Positions 57,691-64,000 of a DNA stretch of 64,000 bases are shown here, piece by piece. The stretch is from Streptacidiphilus anmyonensis (GTDB taxonomy: Bacteria > Actinomycetota > Actinomycetes > Streptomycetales > Streptomycetaceae). Position 1 is the first letter of the stretch; the number at the start of each line of letters is the position of its first letter. The notes beneath the pieces were generated by a model that was given only the letters and a program-made list of their open reading frames with translations, was not told the DNA's origin and made no database searches. The stretch is taken from the NCBI RefSeq assembly GCF_000787855.1, contig NZ_BBPQ01000031.1, forward strand, positions 15,244 through 79,243, given 5' to 3'. A program made the position numbers and the translations under genes.

Positions 57691-60504
57691 TCAGGCGGCG
57701 GCGACGGACCGGGTCGGTGTGAGCGCCGGCCGGTCGGCCGGAGCCGACGTCCAGGGCAGGAACGGCGTGTCGGCCAGGGCGGTGCCCAGGGCGAGCAACA
57801 CGCCGGCCGATCCGGTGGCCAGATCCGCGGACAGGCGCAGCAACTGGTCCCCGGGATAGGCGGGTTCGCCCTGGTAGGAGATCTGGTGCAGGGCCAGCAG
57901 CCGCCGGTGGCGGTCGACCGCGGCGGCCGCACCGCCCGGTGTCCCGGCCCACGCGTCGCTCCGCTGCGCGAGCGCGAGGTAGCCGAGCAGGCCCGCCCTT
58001 CCGTTGAACAGCCCTGGTTGGATGACGAACTCGGGCTGGGCCGCGAGCACGATCTGCGGGCGCAGGGCTGCCGCCGGGCTCTCGGGGCGGTGCGCGAGCA
58101 GCGCTTCGAGGGCGAGCCCGATGCCCGTGCTGCCGGTCTCCAGGTACGGCAGGGTGCGGGTGCCGTCGGGGGTCTGCAGCGTGCCGTCAGGCATGAGGGC
58201 GCACCGGTCCAGATCCTGTCCGAGCAGGCCTTCGGCGCGGTCGAGCAGGGACGGGTCGCCGGTGCGCTCGAAGAGGCGCACCAGGGCCAGCGCGACGCCC
58301 GCCCGCCCGACGAACAGCCCGGTCCGGGGCCGGCTGCTCCGCTCCGCCCCGACCGGATCGGAGCCGGCGACCGTGGGGTTGCCGCCCTCGGGACGGCTGC
58401 CCTCGGGGGCGGTGAGGCGGTCGGCGGCCTGGCAGACCAGGGCGACGGCGTGGTCGAGCCAGTCAGGACGGTCCGCGACGGAGGCAAAGTGCAGCAGCGT
58501 GAGCGCGATGCCGGCGGAACCGCCGCCCAGCCCCGGGGCGGGAGGCGTGCCGACGGACGCGCCCGAGCGGCCCCGGGAACCGCCTGCGGCGTCCGGCCGG
58601 ACCCCGCCCGCCTCGTTGAGACGGTCCATCAGGTCGAGCGCGGTCTCCCGCTCGCCCAGCAGGTCGAGGACGTAGGCCGCGCCGTGCCCGCCGCTGTAGA
58701 GCCCTGGACGGGCCTCGGCGGCCCGGGATGCCCGAGCGAGCCACTCGACCTGCGCGGGGTCGATCGCGGCGCCGGTGACGTGCAGGGCGTACAGGACGCC
58801 TGCGGCGCCGTGCGCCAGTCCGATCCCGCCGCCGGGGCCGAACTGGGCGACGTCGCCCGGGAAGAGCCGGTCGGCGCGGTCCGGTGTCGCCATCGCGTCG
58901 ATGCTGCGGGCGAGGGCGTCACGCAGGCGCGGCCACTGCGCGCACGGGTCGGCGACGAGCGCCCGCACGGCCTCGCGGCTGCGTCCGATCTGCGGACGCG
59001 GTCGGCGGCCGTCGCCGTCGGACGGGCCGAGGAGGCTGCGGATGGGCTCGGTGAATCCGGGCGGGACGGGGAACCGGTCCTCGATGGCGTCGGCGAGTTC
59101 CGCCGCCTTGCCCGGGTCGAGGGCGGTGAGTTGGGCCAGGGGCAGGAACATCCACAGGCGCAGCGCGGCCGCCGCGTAGAGGTCGAGGTCCGCGCCGGTG
59201 CGGCCCAGCGGCGCGGTGAATCCCGCCGCGCCGAGCGCCGGGCGGACGAACGATTCTGCAGGGCTGGCGAGTTCGAAGTCGATGAAGCAGATCCGGCCGT
59301 CGGGCCTGACGATGACGTTGCGCGGGTGCAGGTCCCCGAAGACGACGCCGCGGGCGTGGATCTCCTGCAGCGTCCCCTCGACCTGGGCGATCAGGTCCAG
59401 AGCGCGGCGTGTGTAGTCGGCGACGTCCTCGGGGTCCGCCTCGGGGCGGACCAGCGGGTAGTGCGCGCCGAGCCACTGGTTGAGCGACAGGCCGGACACG
59501 AACTCCTCGACGAGGAACTCGTGTTCCCACACCTTCAGCAGCTCGTGCAGGACCGGCACCCCGGGCAGGCCGCGCAGCCGCTCCAGCATGTCGCGTTCGT
59601 GGCGCAGCCGGGTGACGGCGTCCGCGCCGCGCTGGTCGAGCCCGGCGAAAGGGCGTGCCTCCTTCAGCACCACCTGTGCCACCTCGGTGTCGGCGTCGAC
59701 GCCGGCGCCGATGACGGTGGCGGTGCCGGTACCAGTGGCGGTGCCGGTGCCGGTGCCGGGGTCGGCGTCGGCGCGGCGGCCGAGGTAGACGCCGCCTGCG
59801 TTGGAGAAGTGCAGCACCCGCTCGACGGTGTAGGGCAGGGCGTCGTTGCGTTGGGCGGCCCGCTCGCGCATCGCCGCCGCGACGAAGTCCGGTACCGGCG
59901 CCCAGGACGGCACCGAGAACCCCGGGCCGCGCACGTCGGGGACGAGCCGGCCGTCGGGCGTCGCGAGAGCGAGCCGCCGCTCACCGTCGTCCCCGGTGAC
60001 GTAGCGGGGGACGAAGCCGCCGTAGCGCAGGTAGAGCGGGCCCTGCCGCCACCTGAGGTCGCTGAGGATGTAGGGCCCCTCACGCCCGGCCAGCTCCTGG
60101 TCGAGGTCGGCCAGACATCGTCCCAACTCGCCTTCGTCACGCGGGTACAGAGCGCAGAACTTGCCGCTGGAACCGCGGGGTGCGTACTTGGAGTTCTGCA
60201 GTTGGAGCATGGGCAGGCCGCGCAGGAACTTGAACGTGATCCGCTCCCGCAGGCAGTAGGCACGCACACGCTCCAACACCGGTTCGGCGTCGTCCAGCGA
60301 GGCGGAGACGTGCACTTTCCAGCCCTGGGGCGGCAGCTCGACGCCGGTCGGCCGCAGCCGCGTCCACCCGTCGAAGTCCACGCGTTCCCAGCCGTCCGGC
60401 AGCGGCCTTGTCGCGGCCGCGAACTCCTCGGCAGCGCCCCACCGCACGGGTGAGTCGTAGAAGAGCGGGTCGGCGTAGGCGTAGGCCTCGTACCGGTTGT
60501 CCAC
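57691..60504 (-). CDS. lanKC: class III lanthipeptide synthetase (LanKC, lyase-kinase-cyclase)
   Basis: The protein has 937 residues. The N-terminal lyase domain (1-215; LQLQNSKYAPRGSSGKFCALYP) precedes a kinase domain (225-500) with VVLKEARPF (Lys281), GDLHPRNV (catalytic Asp391) and FIDFE (Asp409). The C-terminal LanC-like domain (about 560-920) contains GLYSGGHGAAY, GLFVGRAGVAL, GLFNGRAGLLGY and SAGVLLALG but none of the Cys/His zinc ligands of class I, II and IV cyclases. This defines class III. It phosphorylates Ser/Thr, eliminates and cyclises the precursor. The GTG at 60504 is preferred because AGGAGG lies eight bases upstream. Residues about 250-266 are a Gly-Thr-Ala repeat insert. 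Confidence 0.95.
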   Translation of the reverse strand: MDNRYEAYAYADPLFYDSPVRWGAAEEFAAATRPLPDGWERVDFDGWTRLRPTGVELPPQGWKVHVSASLDDAEPVLERVRAYCLRERITFKFLRGLPMLQLQNSKYAPRGSSGKFCALYPRDEGELGRCLADLDQELAGREGPYILSDLRWRQGPLYLRYGGFVPRYVTGDDGERRLALATPDGRLVPDVRGPGFSVPSWAPVPDFVAAAMRERAAQRNDALPYTVERVLHFSNAGGVYLGRRADADPGTGTGTATGTGTATVIGAGVDADTEVAQVVLKEARPFAGLDQRGADAVTRLRHERDMLERLRGLPGVPVLHELLKVWEHEFLVEEFVSGLSLNQWLGAHYPLVRPEADPEDVADYTRRALDLIAQVEGTLQEIHARGVVFGDLHPRNVIVRPDGRICFIDFELASPAESFVRPALGAAGFTAPLGRTGADLDLYAAAALRLWMFLPLAQLTALDPGKAAELADAIEDRFPVPPGFTEPIRSLLGPSDGDGRRPRPQIGRSREAVRALVADPCAQWPRLRDALARSIDAMATPDRADRLFPGDVAQFGPGGGIGLAHGAAGVLYALHVTGAAIDPAQVEWLARASRAAEARPGLYSGGHGAAYVLDLLGERETALDLMDRLNEAGGVRPDAAGGSRGRSGASVGTPPAPGLGGGSAGIALTLLHFASVADRPDWLDHAVALVCQAADRLTAPEGSRPEGGNPTVAGSDPVGAERSSRPRTGLFVGRAGVALALVRLFERTGDPSLLDRAEGLLGQDLDRCALMPDGTLQTPDGTRTLPYLETGSTGIGLALEALLAHRPESPAAALRPQIVLAAQPEFVIQPGLFNGRAGLLGYLALAQRSDAWAGTPGGAAAAVDRHRRLLALHQISYQGEPAYPGDQLLRLSADLATGSAGVLLALGTALADTPFLPWTSAPADRPALTPTRSVAAA

Positions 60505-60845
60505 GGCGGGCACCTCCTGTGAGAGGCCGGTCCGGGGTGGCGGACCTGCGCAGGGAACGATGGGCCGGGCGCAGGGCGGGAGCGCCGGCTCGTACGCGGT
60601 GGGGCGGGGTGGGGTGGCGCAGCGTGCTCAGCGACCGCTCCGTCGAGGGCCCGCTGTACCGCAGCGCGACCCGGGAGCGTGCCCGCCGCCGCGGCGTGTC
60701 GGGCATGACAGGACCGTAGGGTCTTGCTTTTGGCATACGCCAGCGAAACACCTCCGGTTGTCCGGAATCCTTCGTTGTCGAACCTATGTCCACAACAAGG
60801 ACCCGATCGGAGGATTCGGCGAAGGAAAGACAGCCGTGTGACGCG

Positions 60846-60866
60846 TGCGAACTCAAAAAGTTCGCA
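60846..60866. promoter_or_regulatory. 8-bp inverted repeat upstream of lanKC
   Basis: TGCGAACT (60846-60853) and AGTTCGCA (60859-60866) flank a 5-base A-rich spacer. It is a candidate operator for a lanKC regulator; no such regulator gene is visible. Confidence 0.45.
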
Positions 60867-61090
60867 GACGACCCCAAAACGACGCCGACGCGGACCGGCC
60901 GGCTCGATGCTCTGAGGCACCTCTCAACCCGTCCCGTCCCACCTGGCGGCACGATCACCGTGCGCCACCACGCCGGCGCCGGGACTTCTGGCGAAAACGC
61001 CACGCCTCGACGGAGCGCAGGGAGCGCGAGGGGCGCGTGAAGCGCAAGGAGCACAGAGAGCGCGGGAACGGTGCGGAGTGCGCGGGATGC

Positions 61091-61198
61091 GCCCGGTCTG
61101 CGGCGTGCGCCCGGCCTGCGGAGTGCGCGTGGTCTGCGCAGTGCGCCGGGCCTGCGGGGTGCGCGGGGTCTGCGGAGTGCGCGGGGTCCACGGAGTGC
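61091..61198. repeat. 18-base tandem repeat, six copies
   Basis: Six imperfect head-to-tail copies of an 18-base unit (consensus like GCGGGGTCTGCGGAGTGC) lie between the lanKC upstream region and the LLM gene stop. They are in exact 18-base register. Confidence 0.85.
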
Positions 61199-61245
61199 GG
61201 GGCGCGGAGTCGCGCCGCCGGCCCGGGAGCGAGCGACCGTGCGGA

Positions 61246-62115
61246 TCACGCGGCCGAGCCGATCCATGTGCGGGCCAGCCCGGCCACCCAGTCCGCCGCC
61301 GCGTCGGGAGCAGGCGGGGGCGCGCCGACGACGACGAGTTCGGTGACGCCTGCGGCGGCGAGCTCCGGCAGGTCGGCCGGGGCGCCGTCGCTCAACGCGA
61401 CGGCGACGGTGAGCTCGTCCAGACCACGTCCGTGGCGCGCGCACGCGTCGGCGAGGACGGCGATCCGCGCCGGGACGTCGGCCGCGGGGACGTTGAAGCC
61501 GTACCAGCCGTCGGCGAGGGTGGCCGCGCGGCGCAGCGCGGCATCGCTGTTGCCGCCGGCCAGGACCGGGAGGCGACCGCCGCGCAGCGGCTTGGGGTTC
61601 ACCCGGATCGCGTCGAACCGGGTGAACTCCCCCACGAAGGAGGCCGGGTCCTCGGACCAGAGGGTGCGCATCGCGGCGAGGTACTCGTCGGTCCGCCGCC
61701 CGCGCCCGCCGAACGGGACACCGAGCGCCGCGAACTCCTCGGCCGACCAGCCGGCCCCGACGCCGAGGCTGAACCGGCCGGCGGACAGGACGTCGAGTGT
61801 GGCGGCCTGTTTGGCCACCACGACCGGGTTGTGCTCGGGCAGCAGGAGCACCCCTGTGGCGAGCCCGATCCGGCTGGTCACGGCGGCCGCGAAGCTCAGC
61901 GCGAGCAGCGGGTCCAGCCAGTCCGCGTCGGCGGGCACGGCGATCCGGCCGTCCGCGGAGTACGGGTACCGCGAGTCGGGCGCGTCCACGAGCACGACGT
62001 GCTCGCCGCACCAGAGCCTCGCGAAGCCCTGCGCCTCGGCGGCCGTGGCCACGGCCCGAATCACCTCCGGCCGGGCTCCGTCGCCGATGCCCAGCGCGTG
62101 CAGACCCACCCGCAT
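61246..62115 (-). CDS. LLM-class F420-dependent oxidoreductase
   Basis: The protein has 289 residues and a bacterial-luciferase-like TIM barrel with WCGEHVVLV and VLLLPEHNP near the N terminus and GRFSLGVGAGWSAEEF in the middle, typical of the F420 group. It probably reduces or oxidises a small molecule using F420. The ATG at 62115 has AAGG about ten bases upstream. It is upstream of lanKC on the same strand but separated by 741 bases. Confidence 0.87.
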   Translation of the reverse strand: MRVGLHALGIGDGARPEVIRAVATAAEAQGFARLWCGEHVVLVDAPDSRYPYSADGRIAVPADADWLDPLLALSFAAAVTSRIGLATGVLLLPEHNPVVVAKQAATLDVLSAGRFSLGVGAGWSAEEFAALGVPFGGRGRRTDEYLAAMRTLWSEDPASFVGEFTRFDAIRVNPKPLRGGRLPVLAGGNSDAALRRAATLADGWYGFNVPAADVPARIAVLADACARHGRGLDELTVAVALSDGAPADLPELAAAGVTELVVVGAPPPAPDAAADWVAGLARTWIGSAA

Positions 62116-62329
62116 TCGCCGCCACCTTCCTGCCGCTTCCTCCCGCTTCCTCGAGGCCTCACCGTATGCGCGGGACGGCGGACCGCTCGGGCGACGCGGG
62201 ACGCGCCACGCGGAGGTCCCCCGGATGCCCCCGGATGCCGCCTGGACGGACGAGCGCGACGCGGCTGTTCCGCAGGTGGGGACGGGTCGCGGTGGCGGAT
62301 GCGGAACAGGGGCAGGGAGGCGGGGTGGG

Positions 62330-62725
62330 TCAGGGTGCTTCGCCGGGGCCGTCGTCCGGGTGGCGTCCGCCCGACCGGTCGGTCCCATGGTCGCGGGGCG
62401 GAGGCACCCACGGGCCCGGCCCGTGCGGGAGCCCCGGGTTGGGGCGGTCCTCGGGGGTGTAGGGCGAGTCGAACGGCTCCTCCGTGCGCTCGTGTCCGGC
62501 GTTGGCGAAGACAACGGCGATGTAGGGCAGCACACCGCCCGCGACGATCGCGATGACGGCGGCGATCCGGTCGACCTGCCACAGGACGATCGCCAGGATC
62601 ACGCAGAGGGTGCGGATGCCCATGGTGAGGGCGTAGCGGCGCTGCCGGTGGCGGATGTCCTCGGACAGCCCCCGGCTGGCGGCGGTGATGCGCACCGGTG
62701 CGTCGGCGCGGTGTCGGAAGCGCAT
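62330..62725 (-). CDS. DUF3099 small membrane protein
   Basis: The protein has 131 residues. VRITAASRGLSEDIRHRQRRY is followed by two membrane segments (IRTLCVILAIVLWQV and VIAIVAGGVLPYIAVV) and a Pro-rich C-terminal tail. This is the actinobacterial DUF3099 layout; function unknown. The ATG at 62725 has GGAGGAGG five bases upstream. Confidence 0.88.
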   Translation of the reverse strand: MRFRHRADAPVRITAASRGLSEDIRHRQRRYALTMGIRTLCVILAIVLWQVDRIAAVIAIVAGGVLPYIAVVFANAGHERTEEPFDSPYTPEDRPNPGLPHGPGPWVPPPRDHGTDRSGGRHPDDGPGEAP

Positions 62726-63100
62726 GACCTCCTCCTTCACCTCTTCACCTGTCCACCTGTCCATCCGGCGGGGGTGCGACCCGCCACGGCCCGATCGAGC
62801 CTTCGGCTGCTGTCTCCCACGGTCTCCCACGGACAGCAGCCAGGGCATGACCGACATACCAGGACATACTTCCGTCGGTCCTCCTACCCGCCCTACCCGC
62901 GGGCACGCACCCCGATCCCACGTACGGGGGTCCTGTTCGGTGGACGGTCACGGATCAGGCCGCGTGCACACGCCGCCGCCGGGACGGACGGGCTGCCCGG
63001 AGGACTGCCCTCGCAGCCGGTGACCGCCCGCGCCCGGCTCCGCGATGATGCGATGTCGATGCGATGTCTCTCGCTGAATCGGACAGGAAGGAGGCGCCTG
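62726..63100. promoter_or_regulatory. divergent intergenic region
   Basis: This 375-base region lies between the DUF3099 gene and the deamidase-like gene. It must contain both promoters. I see no clear operator or small gene. Confidence 0.4.
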
Positions 63101-64000
63101 GTGCGCCGGTCGGCTTCGGTTCGGGACGAGACGCACGCGCAGGGATCCGCCCACCGCCCGCTGCGGCGCACGCCGGACCGGGCATCGGACCGGGCCGAGG
63201 ACGCGACCACCCGACGGGGGTCCGTCGAGCCCAACGACCCCTCGGCCCTGCTGGCGCTCCAGCGCACCGCGGGCAACGCGGCGGTCACCGCCGTGGTCCA
63301 GCGCATGGAGGCGGCGCCGGGCGGCAAGCGCAAGCGCTCCGGCTCCCCGGAGGAGCAGGAGGCGCCGAAGCAGGCGCGGGAGGCCGCGTCCTCCTCCGAG
63401 GTGGAAGAGGAAGAGGAGACCTCCTCCGAGGAGGAGGAGTGGGAGGAGCCGTTCTCCGAGGAGGTTCTGGCGCGCATCGGCGACGAGCAGACGCGCCTGA
63501 CCGCCCTGCTGGAACGGATGGACGAGGACGGCGCCCCCGACCACGTCAAGGACCTCGCCAAGGACCGGCGGACCATTCTCACCCTGGTGCGGAACCTGGC
63601 CCCCCTGCGCTCCGTGGCGACCGTGCGCGAGGCCATCAGGCTGGTCCGTGAGATGCCGGACAGCAAGACGAGGACCAAGTACCTCGGTGGGCTCGGCGAA
63701 CAGCTCGCCTACCTCACCCAGACGTTCCCGTCCGCGGGCCCGCCCACCGCGAAGACCCTCCGCGACCTGTGGCCCCGACTCGTGCCCGCCTTCGGCAGCG
63801 CCGGCGGCCAGGTGGGCGAGGACGGCTGCGAGGACCGCGCCCACGCCACCTGTCTCGCCATCGCGGAGCTCTCCCCCGCGATCGCCGCCCACCACCTCTC
63901 GAAGCAGTGGGCCACCTCCTCGGGCACCCGCCTGCACGCCGACCACCAGTGGAACCACCACGTGGCAGCCTCGGTGACGACCTCGGGCGGAGTCCTCGTG
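63101..64000 (+). CDS. protein-glutaminase/deamidase-domain toxin, truncated at window edge
   Basis: The frame runs from GTG 63101 (with GGAAGGAGG just upstream) through the window end without a stop, so only the first 300 residues are visible. A basic, disordered N terminus contains LQRTAGNAAV (53-62), a motif I recall from actinobacterial eCIS- and DUF4157-linked proteins. A Glu/Ser-rich stretch follows (about 97-120). The C-terminal part has the protein-glutaminase signature: Cys243 in DGCEDRAH, then His286/287 in WNHHVA. The expected catalytic Asp would lie just beyond the edge. It probably deamidates glutamines in target proteins. Confidence 0.75.
   Translation, partial: MRRSASVRDETHAQGSAHRPLRRTPDRASDRAEDATTRRGSVEPNDPSALLALQRTAGNAAVTAVVQRMEAAPGGKRKRSGSPEEQEAPKQAREAASSSEVEEEEETSSEEEEWEEPFSEEVLARIGDEQTRLTALLERMDEDGAPDHVKDLAKDRRTILTLVRNLAPLRSVATVREAIRLVREMPDSKTRTKYLGGLGEQLAYLTQTFPSAGPPTAKTLRDLWPRLVPAFGSAGGQVGEDGCEDRAHATCLAIAELSPAIAAHHLSKQWATSSGTRLHADHQWNHHVAASVTTSGGVLV

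Larger units (their letters stand above)
60505..61245. other. 741-base intergenic region upstream of lanKC
   Basis: The lanKC promoter must lie here. It includes a CCGG inverted repeat (60753-60766), a TGGCATACGCCA near-palindrome (60731-60742), an inverted repeat at 60846-60866, and 18-base tandem repeats (61091-61198). No convincing gene is present; a frame at 60786-61040 on the plus strand is unsupported. Confidence 0.6.

Noticed and set aside
57280..60453. Very long plus-strand frame opposite lanKC
   Set aside because: Antisense shadow of a high-GC gene; no ribosome site and no recognisable domain.
59664..60920. Long minus-strand frame overlapping lanKC
   Set aside because: It is out of frame with the well-supported synthetase and has arginine/proline-rich shadow composition.
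60786..61040. Open frame of 84 residues on the plus strand upstream of lanKC, with Cys-x-x-Cys
   Set aside because: No ribosome site, weak codon bias and low-complexity C terminus; more likely a chance frame in the promoter region.
61246..62115. LLM oxidoreductase as part of the lanthipeptide cluster
   Set aside because: Same strand, but separated by 741 bases with repeats; no evidence that it tailors the peptide.

Overview
The window is high-GC actinobacterial DNA, most likely a Streptomyces-type chromosome. Coding regions have strong G/C third-position bias and many GTG starts. Typical Streptomycetaceae families are present, including a SpoIIE-type phosphatase, an LCP protein, DUF3099, DUF4232, a roadblock pair, a WYL regulator, a class III lanthipeptide synthetase and an F420-type LLM oxidoreductase. 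I saw no rRNA, tRNA, CRISPR array, insertion sequence or phage module. The mix of secreted enzymes and specialised metabolism suggests accessory, chromosome-arm-like DNA.

Layout. 0.1-9.7 kb: two VOC proteins, a secreted protein, a Cys-rich leader peptide before an arylsulfotransferase-like gene, a PP2C phosphatase, a cold-shock protein, a bulb-lectin gene with a stop at codon 2, a CxxC protein, a tyrosine phosphatase and an FAD monooxygenase. 9.7-15.9 kb: two divergent secreted GH27 alpha-galactosidases, an APH-type phosphotransferase and a GNAT acetyltransferase. 16.0-26.2 kb: a seven-gene minus-strand peptide-uptake operon (permease, binding lipoprotein, permease, two ATPases, class V aminotransferase, Xaa-Pro peptidase) with a divergent LysR regulator. 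26.4-35.6 kb: an M9 collagenase, small secreted proteins, a SnoaL-like protein, two roadblock paralogues, a class A beta-lactamase co-transcribed with a DUF2127 protein, and a DUF4232 protein. 35.9-42 kb: an MFS exporter, an S9 peptidase, a SRAP/HMCES protein, a VOC protein and a hydrolase. 42.1-45.2 kb: a PobA-like hydroxylase and an O-methyltransferase with an extra N-terminal domain, overlapping by ATGA, with a TTA codon and a probable leaderless start. 45.4-55.2 kb: mixed genes, including a SUKH-3 gene apparently broken by two +1 shifts, an LCP protein, a solitary gcvH, and a WYL regulator facing its probable target across a shared operator. 55.3-60.5 kb: a class III lanthipeptide cluster. 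61.2-64 kb: an LLM oxidoreductase, a DUF3099 protein, and the start of a predicted protein-glutamine deamidase toxin that runs off the window.

Most notable are the lanthipeptide precursor at 57466-57606, too short for routine gene calling, with two SxxSxxxC labionin-type motifs; the truncated deamidase effector at the right edge; the TTA-containing hydroxylase/methyltransferase pair; and the leader peptide before the arylsulfotransferase. The collagenase and the peptide ABC operon could together serve growth on extracellular protein. The galactosidases, the lectin and the arylsulfotransferase fit polymer and glycan foraging. These functional links are inferences from family knowledge and position.
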